In this document: piece after piece, positions 1-11,310 of the stretch
How the letters are laid out: each line of letters begins with the position of its first letter
Numbering within the stretch: position 1 is the first letter of the stretch
From: Brachycybe producta
Taxonomy: Eukaryota > Arthropoda > Diplopoda > Playtdesmida > Andrognathidae
Direction of reading: 5' to 3'
DNA: 64,000 bases
Assembly (NCBI GenBank): GCA_036925085.1
Contig: JAUPFP010000028.1
Coordinates: 1,047,501-1,111,500 of the forward strand
Notes under the pieces: model-generated
Told to the model about the DNA's origin: nothing
The model's database searches: none
Seen by the model: the letters and a program-made list of their open reading frames with translations, nothing else
Program-made: the position numbers and the translations under genes

Positions 1-70
1 AGAACACTCATTTGTCTCGTTGTCGTCTGCTCAAAAGAACAAGATGGCCGTGTATCTAGGCTCTTAAATC
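1..70. repeat. Repeat end, inverted copy of 36226-36295
   Basis: The window opens inside a repeat. Its reverse complement recurs at 36226-36295 with few mismatches, sharing AGAACACTCATTTGTCTC and a CTAGGCTCTTAA core. The core occurs again near 36929. No coding potential is seen. It is probably one end of a dispersed mobile element. Confidence 0.6.
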
Positions 71-3000
71 TGTATTGCAACCCTTCATGCTGGATAAATT
101 TCAGTGGGGAATCACTTGCAAACTGTGGAGCTGAGCAAAGCCTTGCCCTTCTTGAACGCTTGCTAGCTCCAGAGAACGGAGCATTGTTAGATGTAATTCT
201 TACTAGAAAAACCCGTATAAGTAGACAATGGCCATCCAATGCATATTAAAAAAAGTAAAAGCAAGAACTGATGCCATTTTTGTGGTCTTTCTTTCCAAAT
301 GTATTTAGACTATGGGATTTTCTTTCAGCACATAGTTCTATTTTCAGGACTTTGTCTTAATGACAGTTATTCATGATTGGCGATTGTCCCCTCTGCCATA
401 TGGCTGTTGCATTGATTGCAGGTATACTGAGTTGAATTGAATTAATGTTAACTTAGACTTAAACCAACCTTGAGCATTCTACTGTTATATGAACCCAATG
501 CAATTATTACATTCGGACCAAAATGCTCTGTACGTTTGGATGGTGTGAACATTGCAGTGACACCGTCCACACTAAGCATTCGCCAGCGAAAGTATTACAA
601 TTGCAATACTTTTACATTACACTAGAATACTCATTTCTGAACCCCACTTTAGATGGCTTTTTGTAGATTGGCTTGTCGTATTAGGCATTTTTTACATTGC
701 CTAAAATGCTGGTAATTATGCAGATTTACTAGCAAATTGGTAGCTCTGTGCATTGCCTAAGAATTATGCGAAATTTATGATTTTTTTTTACTTTGGTGTT
801 AACAAAAATAATAATCTGAAATTATTTGAAATTTGAAATTCTACTTTTTACCTAAAGTTATAACTTCATAAGGCTGCAATAATTTACCATCTGAATGTGT
901 GTCTTGAAACTGGAAGTGACATTTCCAATGGTCAAATTATAAAGTGACTAATGCTACAAAGTGACCAATGCCAATGAGTGACCATATAAAATGAATTTCC
1001 TAATCCTTGCGGTCATTTGGTTTGTTGACCAAAAAACCAAATATAGTTGGTTGACCAAAAAACGAAAATAATAAAAAAGAAAGTTGTGCTTTATTCGAAT
1101 TCGATATAAATGTTCTGTAATAATATTTAAGTAATAGCAAACCTCTAATAGCAGTGAAAATTTTCACCAAGAAAATTTAGTGGTGTTTTTAAAGATGATC
1201 TCTTCGTTTCACTATTATAATACCACCCTGTAAGTTGAAATTTGTTTAGAAAACTAGAAGAGTTATTTTTTTTTTTGTAATATTCACAAAATCAAATCTT
1301 GCTTGACTATAATTTGTAAATAATATTAATTTTTTTTCTCTGTTTTAATAGACAACAAAGATTTTCAGAATTAAGATTGTCTGGAAGACAAAAATAATAT
1401 AACCATAAATTAAAAAAAAATAATAATAATCCTTTAAACAAAAGGATAACGTTCCGACTATGTAAAAATATAGACAACATTGCAGATTAAATACAATTAT
1501 AAAATTATAAAAAATTATAAATAGGCACCAACATTTACAAACATAGAAAAAGTAAACATACTAAAAACGAAGAAAAGAGCAACGAAATGAAAAGAAAAAA
1601 CACATTTAAAGTTCAATGACTTATTTGGTATGTGCATTGTAATCTAATATAAAATGCAAATAAAATGATGTTTAGGTTGGGGGGTTTTTTTTTGGTCGTA
1701 GTTTGCATTCACTTTTAGACTTGGATTTCAAATACAGACAAAGCCAGCCAGCTTACCTGAAAATGTCATTGACAGTAGGATTTGTAGAATTTAAATAATT
1801 CTATTCTATTTATTTGGCAGAAAAAAAGGTTGAAATTGCCTCTTCCTGCCATTGGGAATTTACATGTACATGTTATTAGCCAATAGAAAGGCGTTTTTCA
1901 TATATATCTTATATTTATTTTATGGCTCCTTATTCTATATTTTCTAATCTCTTTTACGGACTCAGAAATGTCATTCAAGTGTATTGCTCTAAGACCAAGG
2001 GTTCCACATGCAGAAAATAAAGCAAACTGAAAATGCGATTGAAAATAAAAATGTCTCTTAATTAAATATTCTATTTATTTGGCAGACAGTAGGCAAGACA
2101 AGAACAAAATGAATAGAATAATTTTTTTTAAATTATCTTAATTATATTTGCAGTTGCATTTTCAGTCGGCGTTTTCTGCATTCTTGCAGTCTTGGCCTAA
2201 GAATCATTGAATGCAAAAAAAAAAAGAAGCAGAAATACAGAGAAAATTTTCTTTTTGATTTTTGAATTTTATTTCAATTTTCTGCTTTTTTCTGGCATGG
2301 GGGGATCTAGATTAAACGCTCCATTTGGCATTTTCTTACTGAAAACCCAACAAATATATTACTTAAGTTTTAAATTATATTCGTACTTTTTTTTTGTTCA
2401 TGTTCAAATTTTATGTTTGGTTAAATTTTCAAATTACTCTACATGAAGTTCATAATATGAAGCCTATTAAAAGAACTCAGTTTTTTTAAAGTTTCTATCC
2501 ATTTAACAAGAAGATAAATTTCAATTTAACAAAGAAAAGAAAATAAAAGTAGGTCAAAATAAGAACATGACTAGAGTTTATTATTATCTCAATTTAAACA
2601 AAAACGAAAAATTTCATATCATGAATAAATTATATTTTTCTAAGATCGGAGTTGATCCGAATTTGAAGACACTTTTAAAGTATTTTTGTTTTCTTCTAAA
2701 GAAAAAAAGTTTGTTTTTCTTGAGTTAAAAGTAAAGAAAGTTGCAAAGGATAAGCATTTTTTTTGTTAGTTCTTTCCTAAGTTAACTTTGAGAGTCGTTT
2801 TGTATTTTTATTTTTTCCATTGTTGTTTTAGTGTTAAAAGGAGTCTAAACCTTTTACCAAGAAGCTGTTTTTATTCCCTTTCTCTTTCATTCCCTTTCTC
2901 TCTCTTTCTTTTACTCCATATTTCTTTTTCGTTTTTTTTTGCCGAGGACTGTCTCTTATTCTTATTTTACTCGTATTTTATGTTATGTCTGTCCATCTGT

Positions 3001-3441
3001 TTTGTTTATGTTGTGCATTATTTATTTGACACATTCTCTAAAGAATGCATTTCGCACCATTTGATTGTTTATTCTTCAAGGATTTTTTTTTACATTGTAC
3101 CAAATACATAGGTACCAAACATGCTGCTGCCAACATACCACATGCGGCCCGCTCGCTGATAGCAGGCAGATTTTACAAGTGGCCCGCTGATTGATTTTAG
3201 TTTTTTGTTATTGAAATGTGGGCACAGCATTGTTTTCTGTAATTTGTTTTTAATTTTGTAAAATGCAATCTACAGAATTATACAGATTGCAAAATATCCA
3301 GCAAATCTAAGTGTATAATAATAATAATACAGAATATATAATAATAATAAAGAATAATACAACAAATTCCGTTATTAATCGTTTTATCCAGCGATATGGT
3401 ATCAGGTCACTTAAGAACTATTTTTAAAATTACATAATTAG
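71..3441. other. AT-rich flank or unrecognised 5' intron, no gene seen
   Basis: A/T-rich DNA with many poly-A and poly-T runs. No open frame here resembles a protein. Segments near 1800-1960 resemble a dispersed repeat also seen near 27515-27700, 32895-33060 and, inverted, 55230-55400; they share a TTATTTGGCAG-like start and a segment reading like TTACATGTTATCAGCCAATAG. Near 3135-3200 is a GGCCCGC-containing stretch like hAT-derived repeats. Confidence 0.5.
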
Positions 3442-4281
3442 TGTAACATCCCCGTTTCCGTAGGGTTAGTAGAGAGATCTCTACTAGCCATCTAGAAGTG
3501 TCGAATGGATGTTGATGATTAAGTCTTTCGGTCTATTGGCTCCTGTGTTGCTACTTAACCACCAGGGACACAAGGGTCGGTACCTCAGGAGACCTGTGGT
3601 AGAGAATACTGTAGAGATGTCGTCTTACACTCGGCTGCTGGAGACTTCGTTGTCCGGTGGAAACATCGGCTACGTGGCGGCTATAATTCTAAGTCCCACT
3701 CCCATAAAATGACTGAGTCCACACATTGAATTCGTATGTTGAAAATGCTCTTTTATTCAATAAACAGAGAGTCCTGTAGATTGAGAGATATCGCATCGGT
3801 CTTGCTAGGTCTTAAGCATAAAGACGGTTTTTCCGATCTGTCTTCTCAATCTACAACCTCTTGTATTTATACTCAAAATACAATACAAACATCTGATTAT
3901 GATAACAAAGGCTCCAGGTGTGTCCAAGTCTCTTGGACACACTCGGACCTAGAAGTGAACTATCACTTAACAAGAAAACGAAAACATCTATAAGATGTAT
4001 AAATTATAACAATACAGAAGGATGTACGATCATCCTCCTATTAACAATTTGTAAAGATTCTCATGTCCAAAAGTTCTGCATCGATGGTTCTTCTAGGATC
4101 TATGCTATTAACCATCGATGTAGTACTTTTGGGCTATTCTTCTCATCTTGGAGGGCAGGGAGTCATCGTCGTAATGACCTCCCGGCCACCCCCAAGCATG
4201 AGGTGAGAACCTTTCATCGATACAACTTGATTACAGGGTGTCTACAAAAACGGACGAATTCCAAACGGTGAATTCGTTACA
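3442..4281 (+). mobile_element. Solo LTR flanked by TTAG target duplication
   Basis: About 840 bp starting TGTAACATCC and ending ATTCGTTACA, with the inverted TGTAAC/GTTACA termini typical of Ty3/gypsy-like LTRs. TTAG lies at 3438-3441 and again at 4282-4285 (ATTAG if the boundary is shifted one base). A TCAATAAAC poly(A)-like signal lies near 3758. No adjacent gag-pol frame or second copy is present, so this looks like a solo LTR left by recombination. Orientation is judged only from the AATAAA. A diverged relative of its 5' half lies at 56722-56935. Confidence 0.7.
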
Positions 4282-4629
4282 TTAGTTGACTTATATTAAT
4301 TTTTATATACAGTCATACCTTACTTTAAGCTACCTTTCAGAACTAGATACCTCTTTATACAAGGTGGCCATAAAGTGTGGAAACATAGAGACAACACATT
4401 GAAAATATATTGTAATGTCATTAAACCATTTATTATGTATATTTGCCTATGTTTTGTACAGAAGAGCCACCAGCTGTAGTTATTCTTACCTCAATTAACG
4501 ATACAATTTTAAGAAGATTTGAGCCAGTTTTATAACATAAATTTTTTATAGAAACTGCGTGTATTTTTAATGTGCTGAATTTCTACATCACGTTGCAATT
4601 ATGCGAATAGTTATGATAAATATTCAAAT

Positions 4630-5205
4630 ACTAGTTAGGTAACCCGTCATAAATGACGAAAGCAATATTCACAGGCAATTGTGCCCAGCATTAGAATTTC
4701 TTTTCCTTCGCCCTTTTATGACGTCAGACCAAGTAACAAACCCAATTAGAAATTGATGACATTCATAAAAGGGTGGAGGAAAAGAAATTCTAATGCTGGG
4801 CACAATTGCCTGTGATAAACTGTAGTTTAATTTTGCTACTATTATCCCCTCCACTTTTTATATTTGAAAGAGAAAATGATTTTTCATTTTCTCAGGTGTG
4901 CGCATGCGCGTCGTTTTTTTTATTCCTTTCATTTCAATTTCAGTCACCCCCTCCCACTTCTTCTCCCTCCACGTTTCTCTCTCTCCACGCCTCTACACTT
5001 TCCAACCTTTTCCCCCTCTCCAATTTAATATCCTGGGGTTCTTGGATGAGGCGTGTGCAACATATAGCTAACCTTGAGGAAAAAAGCGGTTCATTTATTC
5101 ATTTAAATTTATATAAATTCCGACATGCTTCAAGGTTTTTGTGCTTGTTTGTACAGCATTATACACAGACAGACAGACAAAGGTTAATACATATATAAAA
5201 TTAAG
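4630..5205 (+). repeat. Dispersed repeat family, copy 1, with internal hairpin
   Basis: Starts CTAGTTAGGTAACCCGTCAT, passes a CT-rich middle, and ends in a run of CAGA units followed by an ATATATAAAATTA tail. It shares order and sequence with 46918-47510 and in part with 46156-46550. The CAGACAGACA-plus-AT-tail ending is the sort seen at 3' ends of retroelements. An internal inverted repeat (arms about 4669-4706 and 4777-4814) folds into a stem of about 38 bp. No reverse transcriptase frame is visible. Confidence 0.65.
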
Positions 5206-6420
5206 TTGGACCCATTGTAAATTTTGAATTTATCTATGTGGCCCTCAAGTAAAATAAGTTTGAGACCCGTTGAGCATTATTTTTTTATATGAGGACGTTA
5301 CCTTTTCACCCATGTGGCCCGTGCTGCTTCTATTGGTGCGTTTGGGTATCTTTTTTTTTCCTTTTATGTCTATGTTCTTTTTTTTTTTCTTCTTCTTCAG
5401 AGCATATTTTCATGTAAACTCAACGAGTACTCGTTATTTCCGAATTCTTTTTTTTACCCATATAAAACACCTGCCAACGTTTGTTTTTATTGTGTAAAAA
5501 AAGAGATTCAATTTTTTATTTTGCCTTAACAACAACAATAACAACAACAACAACAGAATCAAATCTGATCTGTTTTCCTCTTTGTATTGAGCAGATGATT
5601 CAAGACGATCAATATAAGTTGTATAAAGAACATCTTAAACCTTTTACTGTTTATTTACGAGCTTATAGACAATTTAACATTGTTTGGAAAAAAATAAATA
5701 AAACCCTTTATTCGGACAATTTCTTGTCATTAAATTTACAATAAAGGCGGAATAACACTATTATTTTTTGGGGGCCCAATCATGATCAACACATTTTGTA
5801 AATTATAAAATTATATGGATGTTTTTTTTTTCCTTAGCTGTTTTTATAGACGCAATTATGTTGGGATAAATATTACGTTTACATTTTTTTTTCCAAAAGG
5901 AAATCAATTTATTTATACTTTAACATCATCAGTGATTAAAAATGTTTTCAAATGGTCTAATTTTTGTAGTTAAATTTGCATGGATGATAATATATTTTCT
6001 GACTGTGTACACAATCAACTTTCAATATGTAAAAGTTTTGTCAGTGAGCTTACTTTTCAGTTTATGAACAATTTTTCTAGATAATACCTAGATTACCGAC
6101 TTGCAAAACATGCCAACTGAAAATGCAACTAAAAATTATAATTTATCTAATTTAAATAATTCTATTATATTCATTTTGCATTTTTTTTTTCTCTGCTTAC
6201 TTTCTATCAAATAAATAGAATTATTTAATTAAGAGAATTTTTTTAGAACAAGGAAACTAACACAAAAAATTGACGTTTTTATTCTGAACCCTTGAATAAG
6301 GAGTTTCTATATTAAAGCACTGCTCAGAGGGTTTTAAGTTTAAATTTCAATCCTAAGTTTTATTTTTTGAATTTGATTGAAGCCATAAAAGAAAAAAAAA
6401 AGTCTTAATGCCATTTTCAA
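5206..6420. other. No gene seen; possible hAT-type terminal fragment
   Basis: AT-rich DNA with poly-T runs and a CAA-type trinucleotide run near 5529-5556. The stretch 5238-5274 (GTGGCCCTC then AGTTTGAGACCC) resembles the terminal motif of Charlie-like hAT elements in reverse orientation. Together with the GGCCCGC stretch near 3135-3200 it could be the remains of one element split by later insertions. No coding frame. Confidence 0.3.
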
Positions 6421-6422
6421 TT

Positions 6423-6837
6423 AAGGTTAAGGTGGTTATTCTGTCTTTCAGGTGAAAAATGAAGGAAAACATGGACGTGTTTTTAGAAACTATAAGATTA
6501 TGCACCTAAGGATATTTTCATGTTGATATGTTTCAAATTAAGTTTCTATATGAGTTTGAAGCAGATGACTCTTAGCAGACAATATTTTTTTAATGGAAGG
6601 GAAGGGTAGCTCAATTACTTAGGGGTATTTTCATATTGATATCTTCGTAAATAAACTTTTTATTGACAAAAAGTCTATAAAAAGTTTATTTATGAAGATA
6701 TCAACACGAAAACACCCTTAAGTTATTGAGTCTACCCTTCCAGTTTCTAAAACACTTTCTAGTTTCAATTAATCTTGTTTCTGAAAGACAGAATAATTCC
6801 GAGTTCGAAAAGCAGCTGTTCATAAACCATTTTAAGT
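6423..6837. repeat. Fold-back element family A, copy 1
   Basis: Long inverted repeat. The left arm includes TTATTCTGTCTTTCAGG, a TAGAAACTA block, and ATATTGATATCTTCGTAAAT. The right arm gives the complements in reverse order, ending in AAAGACAGAATAAT and TTCATAAACCATTTTAAG. It has no frame and is MITE-like. Relatives occur at 20390-20650, 32165-32560, 34385-34940, 40908-41235 and 57800-58075, with a more eroded one near 38120-38320. Confidence 0.7.
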
Positions 6838-8063
6838 TGTGAAAATATTAAACAAATGCCATATTTCAGTGATTAAAGTAATCCCCAATGTAAAAATAGA
6901 CACAATTTGTGTTATGTTGGGAAAAAAAAAGTACACAGGGGTTGCTTTTGAGCTTATCACAGTTGTGTGCAAAGTGGGAGGGAAAAAAAACTTCTTGATT
7001 ACTAATTACATAGAAAGCAAACCAAACTAACCATAATGTTTTCGTTTGAAGTTTAATGAACTCTTATGCAATGTACACCAGACACTTCAAAGCAGATTAA
7101 ATAAAGAAGAAGAGACTTTTGAACAAACACATACACAAAATACAAAACAAAAAAAAAACCATCCCACAAATGATGTTTGGTTTACAACTTTAGGTTTACA
7201 GTTTTATTATAGTTCCATTGGGCCTCATTAGCATCTCTGTTATGAAGAGGTTGGGTTTATTTTCTTGTAAAGATATACAGTCTATTTTGTTTATCTTTTT
7301 GTTTATTGCGGCTGCTTAATTAGCCAAAAAAAAAAATAAACATATTGAAAACTCAAACATGAACTTCGAATACATATGTTGTAGAAGATATCCTAATTAA
7401 AGCAAACAATTATTAATATTTTATTAAAAACATGTATGTGTATTGAATGTTTAATGTAGTTGAAAATACTAATACCACTGTTGTGTAGTAAGAAATTAAC
7501 ACCTGTGAAAGATGAAATTTAGTATTGTTCACAATTTTATATTTGCATTAGTAATTAAAATGGTTGTGTTTTTTTGGTTTAAAAAAGAAATGGAAGGACT
7601 TCAGGCGTTTTATGTGATTTGCGGTTATTTATAATTTCGGTCACGAGTTGAAAATGAGTGGGGAATCTTTTTCTTTTCTTTTCTTTCGTGTGGTATTTTT
7701 TAAAAAATGCATTTGGATGCACCTCAGGCTGTGTCTGATAAGAGCATCAGTATGCAGTTTGCTTTTAAGTTTTGCTTTGTAACTTAAATTACATAGTAAA
7801 AAATATATTATAGATATAAATATTCTGTCGATGATAAATAAGTTGTGAGTTCGACAACAAATGTTACTCAGGGGACAAACCGAATCGATTTTTATTATGC
7901 AATGCTGCTGCTGCTGCTCCAAGAAAAATCTAAGTTTAATGTAAATGAGGTAAAATAAGATTGGAATGGAATCTGATTTTTGCAACTTCATCATTTATTT
8001 TGTGTGTATTTCTTGCTTTCGTTCATTCTGCCTCTCTTTGTCTCTCTGTCTCTGTTTCTCTCA
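6838..8063. other. No gene seen
   Basis: AT-rich DNA with scattered short frames, none with a recognisable domain. A frame opening with ATG at 7966 encodes a hydrophobic stretch, but it runs straight into simple-sequence DNA and is not accepted as the missing first exon. A short (CTG)n-like run lies near 7904-7918. Confidence 0.5.
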
Positions 8064-8250
<187 letters not shown>

Positions 8251-8785
8251 TAGTGTGTCTGTGTCTACAAGCAAATTTTGGTTTATGAATTTGCTCTGCG
8301 CGTGTTTGTTAGCTGTGTGTATGCTAGTATTGTTTGTGTGTTTTCTTGATCTGTGTGCGTGTGTGTTGGCTGTTCACTATTTATGTTGGGCCGTTGGCAC
8401 ACGGGCGGCTTTTAACTGTGTGCCAAGGTTGGTGTCTTTTCATCCGGCTTGCGAGCTGTATGTTTTACAGGCCTGACATAGATATTGTAATGTTGCTAAC
8501 TGAAAATGACTCAATAGTCTATCATCCGACATTTCTCTAGCTGTGTATGTGTTTGCACCTTCTCTATAAGGAAAGACCATATATGCATTTGGTCAGGGAA
8601 GGGGTAAATGTAACATTTTCAAGTTTTCCTTTTTATCAGTTTTTCTTTAATATAAAACATAGTAGAAGAATCGACTAAATCAGTGACTCACGACCTTAAA
8701 AAAACAAACACATTGCATTTAATGTACTTTTTGCATAGTAGAGTATTTCGAATACAGCATGTCACAAACGACTAAAGCAGCAACC

Positions 8786-8981
8786 ATAGGCACCGTGCAC
8801 ATACCTGTTAGTATCATCTAGTAACGAGAAAAACAATTGAAAAGTGAGAAATAACAACCGGTAAGTAATCGAGGAGGTGGAGACTCATCTGGTATCAAAG
8901 ATGACAATGGTACCTTTCCCTACATTCAATTGTTTTTTCTCGTTACTAGATGACACTAGCAGGTATGTCCACGGTGCCTAT
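8786..8981. repeat. Fold-back element B
   Basis: Near-perfect inverted arms of about 55 bp (8786-8840 and 8926-8981), beginning ATAGGCACCGTG and ending CACGGTGCCTAT, around an 85-bp centre. No frame. It looks like a short non-autonomous DNA transposon. Confidence 0.75.
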
Positions 8982-9066
8982 ATAGCATGCATGGACTCGA
9001 GCTGTTACTTCAAAGTAGCATTCAAATGAACATATGGAAGTCTAGGGAATATGCTATAAATGACAC

Positions 9067-9330
9067 ATATCGCACCTCGCATGGAAGAGTGTCACAACTA
9101 AAAAAAAACACTTTTTTTTTTTAGAAAAATGAGTTTAAAGTTGCAATTTTTCCATCTCAATCTGTGGTAAGGGAGTCAAATAAACCGATATTGTGAATAG
9201 TCAAAACGGTTTTTGCACTTGAAAAGCTATGAGCCTAGTAAACCATGAGTCGTCTCTTAAATTTAAACTCATTTTCCTAAAAAAGTGTTTTTTTTTTAGT
9301 TGTGCCACTCTTCTTGCCGAGGTGCGATAT
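9067..9330. repeat. Fold-back element C
   Basis: The arms are about 70 bp (9067-9140 and 9262-9330). They start ATATCGCACCTCG and end CGAGGTGCGATAT, and each includes the AGAGTG...ACAACTAAAAAA block or its complement. No frame. Confidence 0.75.
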
Positions 9331-10429
9331 ACGCATGAAGATACGTACTGCTTTTATACAGACTTGACATGATTCTTAAGCCCAACTGGATTTCATGATG
9401 TGAAAATGTTGACACCTGTCAAAAAAACACGAAGTAAAAGTAGAGATTTATATAGACATTTTGATGATTTTATGTGCTACAATTATTTGTGAAACATTGT
9501 ATAAAAAAATCCAATTGACAGACACAAGACTAGTAGACACAAGCATCATAGTCTCTTGTTTTAAAGTTTTATATACCCTGGATAATATGAACCCCATTTC
9601 AAATTGCAGAAATGTTCTTTAGATTCTACTTTGGTAAAAAAAAACAGCGCATCAGTGGTTTCATATATGTTGCGAGGGAGAATGGGATGAATTTGATGTA
9701 AGTGGTTTTTAAAGAAAATTAAAGATAGCCACTGGGTATTAGACACACACACAACACACATAGAGAAAGTAAACATTAGACTCTTTTAAACTTCAATATA
9801 TATTGATATATATATAGAGAGAGAGTGAAGATGGATGTGACAAAGAATTTCTTTATCTCATCAATGTCTGTGTCAATTCTTTGTGTTCTCAGAAAGAAAT
9901 CAAAGTCTGTTTCTTTGACAATGTTTTTTTCTTTCAAGTTTGGATGGATGAGGAAGAAGAAGAAAAAAAGTTTTTAAATGGTTTTTACTTGAGGCTATTT
10001 GTAGAGTTTTTTTATTTTCTTTATCTTTGTTTCTTCTTGAAAAGAACTTTAATTTAAAATTAAAAAAAGAATCAACTCTGACAAGAGTTTTTTTTTTCTT
10101 CTCCTATTGTTTCTGTCTCTTGCTTAAGATTCGAATCAATACTCATTGTTATTTTATGTAATAATTAAATGTATAAAAAGGTATCTTCTGGGAAATGAAT
10201 GATTTGTATATAGAAGTTGTCGGCACACTTTTATTTTTTTTTTTTGTTGCTTGCAATAGTGAAAAAGCCAACTAAACATTGTCAAGAATATTGTCAGTTT
10301 ACTGGCAAAAATGGTCTACTACGTTTTTTTCTTAGAAATATTTTACTTACAGAATAACTTACTTGAGATAAGAAAATAAAGCTACACTTTAACTTTAAAG
10401 TGACTCTTTAAAAGATAGAAAGAACTAAG
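9331..10429. other. No gene seen
   Basis: AT-rich sequence with poly-T tracts, a short CA run near 9744 and a short TA/GA run near 9806-9826. Nothing coding or structured stands out. Confidence 0.5.
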
Positions 10430-10500
10430 TAACTACAGCCATCAGGAATCGAACCTGGAACCTCTCTATCACTATCAACCTGAGCTAAAATTGCAAATTG
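10430..10500 (-). ncRNA. tRNA-like Pol III A/B-box pair (SINE head or tRNA pseudogene)
   Basis: On the minus strand, TTTAGCTCAGGTTG (A-box-like, about 10475-10489) is followed by GGTTCGATTCC (B-box, about 10445-10455). The boxes are closer than in a normal tRNA, and no convincing acceptor stem closes, so this is not a functional tRNA as read. It could be the head of a tRNA-derived SINE or a decayed tRNA copy. It abuts the TGTCATA-rich repeat at 10500-10985. Confidence 0.4.
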
Positions 10501-10985
10501 TGAGATCAAACATTACCTCTACTTACCTCTACAGAAAGGCATTAAGACTGTCATATCACAGTAAATAGTCATAACTATCTCATAACCTTGTAAAGGCATA
10601 GTTTTATTATTGTAATGTCATTCACGTTACAGAAGCCTGTAATGACAGTTATAGTTATGACTCTAATAAACTATGTAACCAATCATAATCAATTCATGTC
10701 ATTATTATAAACAATACCAATCGTATGCTAATTAAATATTTGCCTCTTTCTTTCCAAAATCGAATACCGTTGTATATGACAGAATTTGTCATAATACTGT
10801 TATGTAATTTGCTTTTGTGATTGTTGCAATGTCATATGACTATTTATTGTAATTTCTCAAGACTTTTTTGTCCTTCTTTAATGAACCATCAAGATAACAT
10901 GAAAGTGAGAAGATGACAAATAATAAATGATAACGTCATAAGGTATGGTCACAAATTTATAACTTGTTTCTGTAATGAGGCCTCT
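10500..10985. repeat. Dispersed TGTCATA-rich repeat family D, copy 1
   Basis: Rich in GTCATA/TATGAC blocks arranged in inverted fashion, ending ATAACTTGTTTCTGTAATGAGG. The same blocks and a nearly identical end recur at 59985-60215. No frame. It could be a fold-back transposon or the body of a SINE whose head is the adjacent tRNA-like segment. Confidence 0.5.
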
Positions 10986-11180
10986 ACTGTTGTACATAAA
11001 ATGTACATTTACTCGCGCAAGTAGCCTTGTACCAGTAATGGGCCAGTGCCATTATAGTTATTCCCCCGAGCCACTATTTGTGCGCCTCATATTAGAGCGA
11101 GCACAGGTACATCAGAGTTATTGTTAGAATGTACAATTGTTTTTTTCTATGGCCATGTCTGCGGACCACCTGGCACGTGT

Positions 11181-11310
11181 TACTGTCAAACAACCAACCT
11201 GTTAGTGAATCTGCAAAATTCAACACCTAAAATGTACCAGTATTGAATTTTGCAGATTCACTAGCAGGTTGGTTGTTTTGTAGATTGCCTGATTCTTCAG
11301 ATTGACAGTA
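11181..11310. repeat. Long hairpin
   Basis: Inverted arms 11189-11223 and 11243-11277 pair over about 35 bp with one or two mismatches around a 19-nt loop. An outer TACTGTCAA/TTGACAGTA pair extends it to 11181-11310. Likely a fold-back element. Confidence 0.7.

Noticed and set aside
7966-8063. Hydrophobic ATG frame as the receptor's signal-peptide exon; a break at 8063 would even give the needed phase
   Set aside because: The only usable donor (CA|gtatat) is weak and is the edge of a (TA)n microsatellite. The second half is CT simple sequence. A phase match has a one-in-three chance.
10430-10500. Functional tRNA gene
   Set aside because: A- and B-box spacing is too short and no acceptor stem or clear anticodon arm can be drawn. 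Kept only as a tRNA-like segment.
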